A DNA stretch of 64,000 nt from CAVYUC01 sp963783085 (GTDB taxonomy: Bacteria > Bacteroidota > Bacteroidia > Bacteroidales > Prolixibacteraceae), in the NCBI GenBank assembly GCA_963783085.1, contig CAWAMJ010000002.1, positions 310,001 to 374,000 on the forward strand, read 5' to 3'. The notes under the pieces are model-generated. The model was not told where the DNA came from and made no database searches. It saw nothing but the letters and a program-made list of their open reading frames with translations. The position numbers and the translations under genes are program-made. Below are positions 45,311 through 54,617 of the stretch, one piece after another; within the stretch, counting starts at the first letter, position 1; the number at the start of each line of letters is the position of its first letter.

Positions 45311-46234
45311 ATGGCTTTCCTGACCAAAGACAGAGTATTCAGCAAAAAATGGTTCACCGATTACCTGTTAATTCTCACCGGTTCCTTTATTCTTGCCACA
45401 GGTTATGTATTTTTTATCGTCCCTCACAAAATTGTTCCGGGCGGAGTTTACGGAATTGCCATTGTTGTGCACCATTTAACAAAAGGAATGATTTCATTTT
45501 GGCCCGAAGGTGTACCGATCGGTTTTTTCGGATTAATCCTGAACATTCCGCTGACCATTGCCGGAATTAAGATATTGGGCCCCCGCTTCGGCGTAAAAAC
45601 AATCGTCGGTTTCGTTTTAACTTCATTTTTCATCGATGGAATCACGTACCTGCGTCCCGTTGGAGATGCTCCGCTGGTGAACGACGTTTTGCTTTCCTGT
45701 GTCTTTGCGGGAGTACTGGGGGGTTTTGGACTTGGGCTTATTTTTAAATCGCGCGCCACTTCAGGAGGTTCGGATATCATTGCGATGATTATCGGAAAAT
45801 ATACGCGCCAGCCGCTGGGCCGATTGATGATTTATGTGGATTCGGTAATCGTTCTGATTGGATTGGTTTCATTTCGGGACTGGCACATACCCCTTTATTC
45901 CTGGGTTGTGATTTACATTACCGGCCGTGCGATAGATTACACGCTCGAGGGAGCAAACTATAACAAAGCCCTTTTAATCATTTCTGAAAAACATTTCGAA
46001 ATAAAAAGTAAAATATTACGCGACCTGGATCGGGGCGGCACGTATTTAAAAGGTGAAGGCATGTTTACCGGCGAAGAAAAACAGATTATTTTTACGGTGG
46101 TCAGCCGCCGCGAAGTAGCCATTCTGGAAGAATACATTGGCCGCATCGATCCAAATGCTTTCATAACAGTTATGGATGCGCGTGAAATTCTTGGCGAAGG
46201 TTTTCAAAGCCTGGATAAAAAACTTGAGGGTTAA
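45311..46234 (+). CDS. YitT family membrane protein (DUF161 + DUF2179)
   Basis: A 307-residue protein with five or six membrane segments in the first 200 residues: YLLILTGSFILATGYVFFIVP, then GGVYGIAIVVHH and GVLGGFGLGLIFKSRATSGGSD, a signature of DUF161. The C-terminal 80 residues form a soluble DUF2179 domain ending ITVMDAREILGEGFQ. Function is unknown in general; members may be transporters. The UPF0316 protein at 6.8 kb shares the C-terminal domain type. It starts 88 bp after tonB and could belong to the same transcript, although a promoter in between is possible. Confidence 0.88.
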   Translation: MAFLTKDRVFSKKWFTDYLLILTGSFILATGYVFFIVPHKIVPGGVYGIAIVVHHLTKGMISFWPEGVPIGFFGLILNIPLTIAGIKILGPRFGVKTIVGFVLTSFFIDGITYLRPVGDAPLVNDVLLSCVFAGVLGGFGLGLIFKSRATSGGSDIIAMIIGKYTRQPLGRLMIYVDSVIVLIGLVSFRDWHIPLYSWVVIYITGRAIDYTLEGANYNKALLIISEKHFEIKSKILRDLDRGGTYLKGEGMFTGEEKQIIFTVVSRREVAILEEYIGRIDPNAFITVMDAREILGEGFQSLDKKLEG

Positions 46235-46379
46235 AAGTTTAATACAGGATAAAGTTCTGGTTTTACTTGAAAAATTCGCCAATTCACCGAAAAAAAAACT
46301 CCTGCCCTCCAAAATCATATCGCCGGCAATTTCATTTTTGTAAATTTGATGGCATTCAGAAAATTTGCAAACAACCAGC

Positions 46380-48668
46380 ATGAAGAGGCCGCTGATTTTA
46401 CTTTTTTCCATTTTTATCGTGTTTCAAGCCAATGCCCAGTCTGTTGGGCTGGTCCTGAGCGGTGGCGGCGCAAAAGGCCTGGCCCACATCGGGCTGATTA
46501 GGGTTCTCGAGGAAAATAACATTCCGATCGATTTTATCGGCGGCACATCCATTGGCGCTATTGTTGGCGGACTTTATGCTGCCGGTTATTCGCCCGATGA
46601 AATGGAAGAACTCTTTCGTTCAGAAAATTTCTATTTCTGGTCCACTGGTCAGATTCAGGAAGAATACCGGTATTATTTTAACAAGCCCGAGCCCAATCCG
46701 GCATGGCTTGAACTTCGTATAGCAAAAAAAGAAGACCGGATAAAACTGCTGCCGCCCACCAACATCGTTCCTGAAGAACAGATGGATTTCGCCTTTATGG
46801 AATTACTTGCATCAACAAATGCAGCCTGTAAAAATGACTTCGACAGCCTGATGGTGCCATTTTTTTGTGTGGCTACCGACATTTACAGCAATAAGCCGGT
46901 AGTGCTGCGGAAAGGCGATTTGGGGGAAGCTATCCGCGCCTCCATGACGGTGCCGCTTTATTTCAAGCCCATTGAAATTAATGATACGCTTATGTTCGAC
47001 GGCGGAATTGTTAACAATCTGCCTCACGATGTAATGAAGAAACTGTTCAATCCTGATGTTATTATCGGTCACAAAGTCGCCAACCGCAGCCGGATTGCCA
47101 CTTCCGACGATGTAATGGAACAAATTACCAATATGGTAATGCGTCCTACCAACTACGACATTGCGCCCGAAGACGGCATGTTGCTGGAAACAAAGCTCGA
47201 CAATGTAAGCCTGCTCGACTTCAACAAGATAGATGCAATTGTAGAGGCTGGGGAAAAAACTGCGCAACAGTATATCGACAGTATTAAATTGCGTATACAG
47301 CGCCGGGTGCCTACGGAAAAAGTTATTGCAGAGCGAAAAGAAATCAACGCCCGGAAACCAGAGCTGTTTTTTCAGAACATCCAGGTGGAGGGTGTGGACG
47401 ATGCGATGCAGCGAAAATTTATCATTCAATCGATAAAACACCGTTATAACGTGGTTTCGCTGAGTACCCTGAAAAAAGAATACTTTAAACTGATCGCTGA
47501 CGAACATCTGAAATCGATCCGGCCAATAGCGATGTACAACAAGGAAACCGGCTATTTCGATCTTCACCTGAAAGTTGAACCGGAAAAAAAATTTAAGGTC
47601 AACATTGGCGGGAATATTTCCACAAAACCGATTAATCAGGGATTCGGGAGCATTGATTACCGCGTTTACAAAGGGCGGGCTTACACGCTCAGTTCCAACC
47701 TTTATTTTGGGCGGTTTTACAGTTCGTTTAAAGTGGGCGGACGAATTGATTTTCCCACTAACCTGCCGTTTTACCTGTCAGGTTATTCCACGCTGAACCG
47801 GTGGGATTTTTTCTCATCGAGTTCCGAACTGTTCTTTGAAGATGTTCGTCCGCCATACATAATCCAGGAAGAATACAACATTCGCTTCGAAGCCGGTTTG
47901 CCGCTGGGCGTTCGCTCGAAATTATATACGAATGTGGCTTTTGCTAATTCAACTGACGAATATTACCAAACTGATATTTTTAAAAAAGAAGACACCCCGG
48001 ACAAAACTTCATTTAACGCTTTTGCATCTGAAACCGGAATCGAAAGCAATTCGCTGAATTACAGACAATTTGCAACGGAAGGTGTTTACAACTGCCTCTC
48101 CTTCCAATACATTACCGGAAAAGAAACCAACGAACCTGGTTCCACATCGGCTTCAAATCTGAAAAAAGGAAAAAATCATAATTACATTACCCTGAACGCC
48201 AGCAACAAAAAGTACTTTAACATTAGCAGGACTTTTACATTGGGAACAGAACTGGAAGCAGTTTTCAGCAGTAAATCACTGTTCCATAATTACAAATCAA
48301 CATTGCTTGCCGCTCCCGGGTTCTATCCTACACCACACAGCAAAACGCTGTTTCTGGAAAATTTTCATGCGAACAATTTTCTGGCAGGCGGATTAAAAGC
48401 CATTGTGAAATTTAATCCGTCGCTGCATTTGCGGATTGAAGGTTATGCTTTCGTTCCCATTCGGGAAGAACTGCCCGCCGAAGATTTAATCGCCTATAGA
48501 AATGAACTGGCGTTTCAGAATTATTATTTGCAGGGAATGTCGGCGTTGGTTTACCACACCGGAATGGGACCTCTGAGCGTAGCATTAAATTACTACGACA
48601 AACCAGGAAAAAAAACTTACGTCACGCTGAATTTCGGCTACATCCTGTTTAACAAACGGGGTTTCTGA
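46380..48668 (+). CDS. Patatin-like phospholipase with C-terminal barrel
   Basis: About 762 residues from the ATG at 46380 (MKRPLILLFS), with a signal peptide ending ANAQ. The patatin domain shows the oxyanion loop SGGGAKGLAHIG, the nucleophile elbow GGTSIG and the DGGIVNN motif with the catalytic Asp. A POTRA-like segment (LFFQNIQVEGVDD) and a region rich in aromatic-ended strands follow, ending in Phe (NKRGF). This plan fits outer-membrane patatins of the type V-like (PlpD-related) group, but in Bacteroidota it is usually annotated simply as a surface-antigen-domain patatin. It should hydrolyse phospholipids at or near the outer membrane. Confidence 0.86.
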   Translation: MKRPLILLFSIFIVFQANAQSVGLVLSGGGAKGLAHIGLIRVLEENNIPIDFIGGTSIGAIVGGLYAAGYSPDEMEELFRSENFYFWSTGQIQEEYRYYFNKPEPNPAWLELRIAKKEDRIKLLPPTNIVPEEQMDFAFMELLASTNAACKNDFDSLMVPFFCVATDIYSNKPVVLRKGDLGEAIRASMTVPLYFKPIEINDTLMFDGGIVNNLPHDVMKKLFNPDVIIGHKVANRSRIATSDDVMEQITNMVMRPTNYDIAPEDGMLLETKLDNVSLLDFNKIDAIVEAGEKTAQQYIDSIKLRIQRRVPTEKVIAERKEINARKPELFFQNIQVEGVDDAMQRKFIIQSIKHRYNVVSLSTLKKEYFKLIADEHLKSIRPIAMYNKETGYFDLHLKVEPEKKFKVNIGGNISTKPINQGFGSIDYRVYKGRAYTLSSNLYFGRFYSSFKVGGRIDFPTNLPFYLSGYSTLNRWDFFSSSSELFFEDVRPPYIIQEEYNIRFEAGLPLGVRSKLYTNVAFANSTDEYYQTDIFKKEDTPDKTSFNAFASETGIESNSLNYRQFATEGVYNCLSFQYITGKETNEPGSTSASNLKKGKNHNYITLNASNKKYFNISRTFTLGTELEAVFSSKSLFHNYKSTLLAAPGFYPTPHSKTLFLENFHANNFLAGGLKAIVKFNPSLHLRIEGYAFVPIREELPAEDLIAYRNELAFQNYYLQGMSALVYHTGMGPLSVALNYYDKPGKKTYVTLNFGYILFNKRGF

Positions 48669-48692
48669 ATCCGAACAAAATAATGAGGTTCT

Positions 48693-50525
48693 TTATTTTG
48701 ATTTTTTCGCATAACATTTCACCCATTCTATTTCGAATTTCACCGGAAGTTTCGCAGCAGGAACCTCATAAACTACCATGCTCGAAGCATTGATATGCAG
48801 CGGAGAAGCAAAGCCGGAACCGTTTAATTGAAGAACTTCTGCATCGTTGATTTTCCAGGTAAACCGGTTCCCTTCCTTTTCTACTGTGAATATATACCAC
48901 TTGTTCTTCTTCAGGTTCGAAATTTCGAGCCCGTTCATCACCAGCTTTTTATCGTCATTTATCGATGAAATGCCAATCCGGTTTTCCACTCCCATTTCCA
49001 GCAAATGCACATGTTGTGAAGCTTGTTCGCCTTGAAGAAAAACTGAACTAACCACTTGTTTTACCGGATTGAATTTGATTTTTGCCTCGAAAATCCCGTC
49101 TTGCCGGCTAAATGTTGTCCCGGTTGAAATGATACCTGATGAATAATCGAGCACCGCGGGAATAAAACCAGCGGCCAGGTTCCAAACTTTTCCGGCTGTT
49201 TTTTCCTTTCGCGTTTCAATAGTCAGCCGATTGCCGGTACTGATATTTTGTCCGTTGGTATAAATGTGTAAATCTCCTGAAAGCGAATAATTTTCGCCCA
49301 GTGTTTTTTCTGCCACCGCGCTCCTGACCGACCACTTTTCAGCCTGTATTTTCGGGGCTGAAAAATCATCTTCGAAAATCGTTTCCCAGGTTTCAAAAAA
49401 AGAAAATGCCGTACTGTTTTTATACTTGAAATAGTTCACCAGCCGCGGACTTTTCTTCAGTTCCGCGAACCTTTTTTCCTGCTTAAATCCTTCGGTTTTT
49501 TCCCATTTTTGTTTATCCCCGAGATAGGCTTTTTTCTTTTGAAATTCTGTTGAGGAAATACTATCCTTCAACTCATAAAACCGCTTTAAATCAAACGACT
49601 CTTTTACATCGAGGTAATTGCGGTAAATGTTCGATTTTTCGTACTTCAAAACAAATTTCACATCATCGGTGGCGGCAAGTTGTTTAAATCGCTGCCACTT
49701 TTTATACGCTTCACTTCGTTCGAATTTCTTTTTATCTTTCAAAAAAGCTTCCCGTGATTTAAACTTTTCGCTGCTTGTAAAAACCTTTAATTCCTCGTAT
49801 TTCTTCAGGTTGTGACTTCCCAAAGTTTCTTTGTAAAGCTTTAATTTCTTTGAATGCTCAAACTTGAAATAGTCACGAATATCGGGCTCCTTTTGCAGCG
49901 CTTTTAATTCTTTTCGCGCCTCTGTATCTTTTTCCGAACTGTTTTTTAGTTCCAGAAACCGTTTAAGTTTATCTGAGTTGGCAAATCGTTCGTGGTTCCT
50001 TAATGCGTCCGAATTATGCAACGCGAAATACGCCTTTATTCCCGCATTTTTCTTTAACCGGTTGAAATCAGCGAGATGCTTTTCTTCGGTTGAACCTTTA
50101 AAAACCTGCCCCTGAATTTCCTTTTTTTCCTGCTGAAATTCCCCTTCTTTGATGTATTCCTCCAATCGATAATACTCTGCCATTTGTTCAGAATCTTTTT
50201 GTTGGCCGAAACGCTTCAAATCGGTAGAATTTTCAGCTTTAAAATAAAGCCTCACCGGTTTTGATTTTTCCAGTTTTTCGAACTCTTTCTGCAAATGATA
50301 TTCCTTGCTCCCCTTATATTCCAGCGCTTTGATTTCCGCTTTTTTCTTTTTGAATTCTTCTGAATTAACCAGCTTTTCGAGTTGCCGGTATTCAGCCAGT
50401 TCATCCGATTTCTCAGTTTCCAGGAATTCGAGGTAATCCTGGTATAACGCAGCCCGCCGCCCCTCTACCTTTTCCACAGGCTTTATTTTACCAAGAAGTT
50501 GAAAGGAAAAAATTTTAAATGACAT
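48693..50525 (-). CDS. Repeat protein fused to GH16/concanavalin-like domain
   Basis: A 610-residue protein with no signal peptide. Residues 30-390 hold five copies of a repeat of about 63 residues (one copy shortened to about 43), pattern S-x2-L-[KR]-[FY]-x-EL, then S-x-EF-x2-KK, ending with YFK-x-[EK]NS. It is rich in Lys, Glu, Phe and Tyr and should be helical. The last 215 residues (from TIFEDDFSAPKIQAEKWSVR) look like a GH16 or concanavalin-type jelly roll: ISTGTTFSRQDGIFEAKIKF and IEWVKCYAKKSK. The GH16 catalytic ExDxxE is replaced by LLEMGVE, so hydrolysis is doubtful. It is probably a carbohydrate-binding or structural intracellular protein; I know of no described homologue with this layout. 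Confidence 0.62.
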   Translation of the reverse strand: MSFKIFSFQLLGKIKPVEKVEGRRAALYQDYLEFLETEKSDELAEYRQLEKLVNSEEFKKKKAEIKALEYKGSKEYHLQKEFEKLEKSKPVRLYFKAENSTDLKRFGQQKDSEQMAEYYRLEEYIKEGEFQQEKKEIQGQVFKGSTEEKHLADFNRLKKNAGIKAYFALHNSDALRNHERFANSDKLKRFLELKNSSEKDTEARKELKALQKEPDIRDYFKFEHSKKLKLYKETLGSHNLKKYEELKVFTSSEKFKSREAFLKDKKKFERSEAYKKWQRFKQLAATDDVKFVLKYEKSNIYRNYLDVKESFDLKRFYELKDSISSTEFQKKKAYLGDKQKWEKTEGFKQEKRFAELKKSPRLVNYFKYKNSTAFSFFETWETIFEDDFSAPKIQAEKWSVRSAVAEKTLGENYSLSGDLHIYTNGQNISTGNRLTIETRKEKTAGKVWNLAAGFIPAVLDYSSGIISTGTTFSRQDGIFEAKIKFNPVKQVVSSVFLQGEQASQHVHLLEMGVENRIGISSINDDKKLVMNGLEISNLKKNKWYIFTVEKEGNRFTWKINDAEVLQLNGSGFASPLHINASSMVVYEVPAAKLPVKFEIEWVKCYAKKSK

Positions 50526-50550
50526 TTGCCATGGTTTTGTTTTACGCGCT

Positions 50551-50558
50551 CAAAAATA
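50551..50558 (-). promoter_or_regulatory. -7 element of the repeat/GH16-like gene
   Basis: On the minus strand TATTTTTG matches TAnnTTTG exactly, 25 bp before the ATG at 50525. Confidence 0.5.
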
Positions 50559-50735
50559 AAAATTTAACGAAATAACTGGACATGAAAGGCAAACTTGTTT
50601 TAAACATTTTAAACCTTTGCCTTTTTGTACACGCAAAGAACAGCGCCAAAAACAGGATTATTTTCAGATGTTAACAAAATTACAGCTACTTGTGCAATAC
50701 GAACGGCTAACTGTTTATATGTTTCAGCCTGAATC

Positions 50736-50767
50736 ATTGACTGTTCACCATATTTTAAATAGTTTTG
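50736..50767 (+). promoter_or_regulatory. Promoter of the nucleoside phosphorylase gene
   Basis: ATTG (50736-50739) and TAGTTTTG (50760-50767) are separated by 20 bp and fit the Bacteroidota -33/-7 pattern. They lie 22 bp before the ATG at 50790. Confidence 0.55.
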
Positions 50768-50789
50768 AAACGAAGAAATCAAATTATAT

Positions 50790-51659
50790 ATGATAAAACA
50801 ATCTGAGTTAATACTAAATCCTGACGGATCAATTTTTCATTTGCACCTGAAACCGGAAAATATTAGCGACCGAATAATCCTGGTGGGCGACCAGGCGCGT
50901 GTGGACATGGTGAGCAGTTTTTTCGAAAAACATGAAATTGAAGTGCAAAACCGTGAATTTCGCACGGTAACCGGCTGGTACAATGGCAGGCGGCTAACGG
51001 TAATTTCTACCGGCATCGGCACCGATAACATCGATATCGTTGTGAACGAGCTGGATGCGCTGGTGAACATCGATTTGGAGCGAAGGGAAATCAGAAATGA
51101 ACTGAAATCGCTCGACATTGTAAGGATTGGGACGTCGGGCGGCTTGCAAAACGATTTGCCGGTAAATTCGTTTGTCGTTTCCCAAAAATCAGTTGGTTTC
51201 GATGGAATGCTGGAATATTATGCCAACCGTATGCAATATTGCGATACGGAATTTGAAACAGCATTCAGAAAGTTCACAGGCTGGAAAGATTCGTTGCCAA
51301 CACCTTACGTAGTAGATGCCTCTGCAAAGCTGCTGAAGAAATTTGGCGGCCCGGAGTTTCACCATGGCGTAACGATTTCTGCACCGGGATTTTACGGGCC
51401 GCAGGGAAGGATTCTGCGTTTGCCCACATCAATGCCAGCGCTGAACGGATTGATTGAACAATTCAGCTTCAACGGATTGAAAATCACCAATTTCGAAATG
51501 GAAAGTTCGGCCATTTACGGATTGTCGAAAATGCTGGGCCACGAAGCATTAACTATTTGTTTAATTATTGCCAACCGGGTTACAAAGGCAGCCAACGAAA
51601 ATTACCGGGAAGTGATGGAAAAACTGGTAAAAAAAGTACTTGATGGTTTAACATTTTAA
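50790..51659 (+). CDS. udp: Nucleoside (uridine-type) phosphorylase
   Basis: A 289-residue member of the PNP/UDP phosphorylase family. Family traits include ILVGDQARVDMVSSFF (phosphate-site loop), STGIGTDNIDIVVNEL, VRIGTSGGLQ and FEMESSAIYGLSKMLGH with the conserved Met-Glu pair that binds ribose. It cleaves nucleosides with phosphate to free base and ribose 1-phosphate in the cytoplasm, a salvage reaction. Substrate may be uridine, but a purine or broad range cannot be excluded. It begins 22 bp after a matching promoter. A transglutaminase-like gene follows by 47 bp. Confidence 0.85.
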   Translation: MIKQSELILNPDGSIFHLHLKPENISDRIILVGDQARVDMVSSFFEKHEIEVQNREFRTVTGWYNGRRLTVISTGIGTDNIDIVVNELDALVNIDLERREIRNELKSLDIVRIGTSGGLQNDLPVNSFVVSQKSVGFDGMLEYYANRMQYCDTEFETAFRKFTGWKDSLPTPYVVDASAKLLKKFGGPEFHHGVTISAPGFYGPQGRILRLPTSMPALNGLIEQFSFNGLKITNFEMESSAIYGLSKMLGHEALTICLIIANRVTKAANENYREVMEKLVKKVLDGLTF

Positions 51660-51706
51660 TTTTTGTGACTAATTTGCAGGCTAATGCATAAATCGCTTAC
51701 CCTAAA

Positions 51707-52579
51707 ATGATGAAAAAGAGCAAACTTCAGGCATTGATAAGTTTACTGGACGACCCGGATACGGGGGTTTTCAAAGTGGTTGAAAAAGAGCTGCTCAAGG
51801 AAAACCACGAAATTATTCCGGAATTGGAAAACAGTTGGGAAAACAGCTACGACGAAAATTTTCAGGAACGGATTGAAAACCTGGTCCAGCACCTGCAGTT
51901 TAAGCAAACAAAAAAGTTACTGAAAAAATGGATAAAAAATCAGGATCGTAACTTGTTGGAAGGCTTTCTTGCTGTGGACCGGTTTCAATATCCTGATTTA
52001 AACCAGCTGGTTATCGATCATAAAATAGAACATATCCGTAAAATGGTGTGGCTGGAATTGAGTAATTCCCTCACGCTGCTTGAAAAAATAACTGTTCTGA
52101 ACCATTTTCTTTATCAGGTTAGCGGATTTTCAATTAACCACAATAACCCGCGTTCACCACAAAATTGTTACCTGAACCAAATGCTGGAAACCAAACGTGG
52201 AAATGCAGTTTCTATGGCTTTATTTTATGCTGTACTGGCCCGGCAACTCGAGCTGCCTGCATTTTTTATTGATTTCCCCAAAAATCCGCTTATCGCAATT
52301 GCAGATAAAAACCTGGCCAGAAAAGTGCACGGTAAAGCAACCGGTTCCGATGTGCTTTTTTACATCAATCCATCGAACAAAGGCGCCATTGCCAGCCGTA
52401 AAGAAATTGAATACCACCTGAAGAAAAACAATTACCAGCACCTGGCAAGGTTTTCAGAACCGCAACCCGATATTCTGTTTATCAAACGTCTGCTGGAATC
52501 GATGCTCGAATCGTACCGGACTGTTGGTTTCCCTGAAAAAGAAGACCGGCTGAAAGAATTGCTAAGGCTTTTTAATTAA
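51707..52579 (+). CDS. SirB1-like transglutaminase-fold protein
   Basis: A 290-residue cytoplasmic protein. Residues 1-100 are alpha-helical (LQALISLLDDPDTGVFKVVEKELL and on), resembling HEAT-like repeats. The remaining part has the Transglut_core2 pattern of SirB1/YchA: CYLNQMLETKRGNAVSMALFY, LARQLELPAFFIDFPKNPLIA and FINPSNKG-like. Such proteins have been linked to the transglutaminase fold but usually lack a proven activity. A strong bidirectional terminator follows, shared with rny on the opposite strand. Confidence 0.8.
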   Translation: MMKKSKLQALISLLDDPDTGVFKVVEKELLKENHEIIPELENSWENSYDENFQERIENLVQHLQFKQTKKLLKKWIKNQDRNLLEGFLAVDRFQYPDLNQLVIDHKIEHIRKMVWLELSNSLTLLEKITVLNHFLYQVSGFSINHNNPRSPQNCYLNQMLETKRGNAVSMALFYAVLARQLELPAFFIDFPKNPLIAIADKNLARKVHGKATGSDVLFYINPSNKGAIASRKEIEYHLKKNNYQHLARFSEPQPDILFIKRLLESMLESYRTVGFPEKEDRLKELLRLFN

Positions 52580-52592
52580 AATATCCGGCAAC

Positions 52593-52622
52593 AAAAAAGC
52601 CTTCTCTCGAAGGCTTTTAAAG
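52593..52622. terminator. Bidirectional terminator between convergent genes
   Basis: AAAAGCCTTC / GAAGGCTTTT form a 10-bp perfect stem with a 4-nt loop, with A and T runs on the outside. It serves the SirB1-like gene and rny. Confidence 0.85.
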
Positions 52623-52641
52623 TTCTGAAAATTTCTATCTT

Positions 52642-54204
52642 TTATTTTGCATAACTTACCACGCGCGTTTCCCTTATGACGGTAATTTTAATCTGCCCCG
52701 GGTAAGTCATTTCATCCTGAATTCGTTTTGAGATATCATAGGAAAGTTGTTCCGTTTCCTGATCGCTCATTTTATCGGAACCGACAATTACCCGAAGTTC
52801 GCGACCTGCCTGAATGGCGTAGGTTTTTGTTACCCCCGGATAAGACAACGCCAGATCTTCCAAATCTTTCAGTCTTTTGATATACGATTCAACCACTTCG
52901 CGGCGGGCGCCGGGCCTTGCACCTGAAATAGCATCGCAAACCTGCACGATTGGCGCCAGGAGCGTCTGCATTTCCACTTCGTCGTGGTGTGCCCCAATGG
53001 CATTGACGATATCAGGTTTTTCCTTGAATTTTTCGGCCAGTTTCATTCCTAAAATTGCGTGAGGCAATTCGGGCTCATCATCCGGTACTTTTCCAATATC
53101 ATGAAGTAAACCTGCACGTTTTGCTTTTTTCGTATTTAAGCCAAGTTCAGAAGCCATAATAGCGCTGAGGTTGGCTACTTCGCGTGAATGCTGCAATAGG
53201 TTCTGGCCATACGAAGAACGGTATTTCATTTTTCCGATTAACCGGATGAGCTCGGGGTGCAATCCGTGAATACCCAGGTCGATCGCCGTACGTTTTCCGG
53301 TTTCAATAACCTCTTCGTCCACTTGCTTTTTCACCTTTTCCACCACTTCTTCAATGCGGGCCGGGTGAATCCTTCCGTCGGTTACCAACTGGTGCAGTGC
53401 CAGGCGGGCAATTTCCCTCCGCACCGGGTCAAATGCCGAAAGCACAATAGCTTCGGGAGTATCGTCCACTACAATTTCGACTCCTGTTGCCGCTTCAAGT
53501 GCGCGAATGTTGCGTCCTTCGCGCCCGATTATGCGGCCCTTGATTTCGTCGCTTTCGATATGAAAAATGGTAACAGAATTTTCAATGGCAGTTTCCGTCG
53601 CCACCCGCTGAATCGATTTCACAACCACTTTTTTGGCTTCCTTATTGGCTGTTTGTTTTGCCTCTTCCATAATCTCGTTAATGTAGGCAACTGCTTCCGA
53701 TTTCGCCTCTTCTTTCAGCGACTCTACCAACTGCGATTTTGCTTCTTCTGCCGACAAACCTGAGATTTGCTCCAGTTTTTCAACCTGTTGCCGGTGAAGT
53801 TTTTCGAGTTCCTCGTTTTTATGTTCTACACGTTGCAACTGTGCGTTCAGGTTTTCGCGAATGGCTTCGGTTTCTTTTCGGATAATTTCAAATTCCTTTG
53901 TCTTTTTCTGCAACTCGTCCCGGCGCTGATTTATCGAGCTTTCCCGTTGATTCAATTTATTCTCGAGCTGACTAATTTTTGCCCCTTTTTCCTGAATAAA
54001 TTTTTCGTGTTCCGATTTTAAATGAAAAAACTTTTCCTTGGCCTGAAGTATTTTATCTTTTTTAATCACTTCGCCTTCCGTTTCAGCCTCTTCGATAATG
54101 CTTTGCTTTTTCGATTTTAAAGCCTTGTCCCAAATTACATAGGCCAGCGCACCCCCGATAATAAATCCGGCTGCAATTCCAATTAATATTTGTATCCACT
54201 CCAT
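52642..54204 (-). CDS. rny: Ribonuclease Y
   Basis: A 520-residue membrane-anchored endoribonuclease that starts mRNA decay. The N-terminal helix MEWIQILIGIAAGFIIGGALAYVIW is followed by a coiled coil of about 150 residues rich in Lys, Glu and Gln. The KH domain shows GRIIGREGRNIRALEAATGVEI, and the HD domain LLHDIGK with HAILGMKLAEKF and GAHHDEVE. The frame extends upstream to 54276, but the ATG at 54204 gives the normal N-terminus and length. A hairpin lies just upstream between zapA and this gene and may reduce readthrough. Confidence 0.94.
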   Translation of the reverse strand: MEWIQILIGIAAGFIIGGALAYVIWDKALKSKKQSIIEEAETEGEVIKKDKILQAKEKFFHLKSEHEKFIQEKGAKISQLENKLNQRESSINQRRDELQKKTKEFEIIRKETEAIRENLNAQLQRVEHKNEELEKLHRQQVEKLEQISGLSAEEAKSQLVESLKEEAKSEAVAYINEIMEEAKQTANKEAKKVVVKSIQRVATETAIENSVTIFHIESDEIKGRIIGREGRNIRALEAATGVEIVVDDTPEAIVLSAFDPVRREIARLALHQLVTDGRIHPARIEEVVEKVKKQVDEEVIETGKRTAIDLGIHGLHPELIRLIGKMKYRSSYGQNLLQHSREVANLSAIMASELGLNTKKAKRAGLLHDIGKVPDDEPELPHAILGMKLAEKFKEKPDIVNAIGAHHDEVEMQTLLAPIVQVCDAISGARPGARREVVESYIKRLKDLEDLALSYPGVTKTYAIQAGRELRVIVGSDKMSDQETEQLSYDISKRIQDEMTYPGQIKITVIRETRVVSYAK

Positions 54205-54226
54205 TGTTATAAATTTAGTCATTAAA

Positions 54227-54283
54227 ATAAAAAACCCGTCATAATTCACTTCAATAAAAATGAAATGATTTAACACGGGCTTT
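54227..54283 (-). terminator. Terminator or attenuator hairpin between zapA and rny
   Basis: On the minus strand CCCGT and ACGGG close a long hairpin whose upper stem pairs TCATTTCA with TGAAGTGA, followed by TTTTTTATTTT. It lies about 25 bp after the zapA stop and 25 bp before the rny ATG. Confidence 0.65.
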
Positions 54284-54308
54284 GATAAATATATACTCGC
54301 AAATTGAC

Positions 54309-54617
54309 TTATTTCCTTTTTTTATCTTTCAAAAAATCAGAGATATCGTCGTTTAAATTTTTTAATTCATCGATGAAAAGCGATTTATCCTGCTGCTGTT
54401 GTAAATTGGTATTATCGAGTGCAACCTGAAAGGCAGACATGGCAAGTATGTCCTGTGCATCTTTATCCTGAAATAATTCTTTGTATTTTCCAATTGTATC
54501 ATTTACCAATTTTGCAGCTATTCTGTATCTCTCTTCATCCTTCCGATCGATAACCAGTGGGTAAACCCTGCTTTCGATCCTGATATTTATTCTAAGTTGA
54601 TTCTTATTCACCTGCAT
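54309..54617 (-). CDS. zapA: Cell division protein ZapA
   Basis: A 102-residue protein. The N-terminus INIRIESRVYPLVIDRKDEERYRIAAKLVND matches the ZapA globular head, and the rest (AQDILAMSAFQVALDNTNLQQQ) forms the long coiled coil. ZapA dimers and tetramers cross-link FtsZ filaments at midcell. It is directly preceded (1 bp) by a coiled-coil gene and followed by a hairpin and rny, an arrangement typical of Bacteroidota. Confidence 0.88.
   Translation of the reverse strand: MQVNKNQLRINIRIESRVYPLVIDRKDEERYRIAAKLVNDTIGKYKELFQDKDAQDILAMSAFQVALDNTNLQQQQDKSLFIDELKNLNDDISDFLKDKKRK

Noticed and set aside
47000..47600. Long minus-strand open frame opposite the patatin gene.
   Set aside because: Shadow of a well-supported patatin gene with clear motifs on the plus strand.
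50585..50628. AAAGGCAAA / TTTGCCTTT inverted repeat as a terminator.
   Set aside because: It lies between two divergent genes, where no transcript needs ending, and has a 22-nt loop; no role can be supported.
54205..54276. Upstream extension of the RNase Y frame.
   Set aside because: It reads through the hairpin, and the ATG at 54204 gives the normal membrane-anchor start.
54205..54308. 6S RNA gene between zapA and rny.
   Set aside because: The gap is about 104 bp, too short for a typical 6S RNA, and is explained by one terminator-like hairpin.
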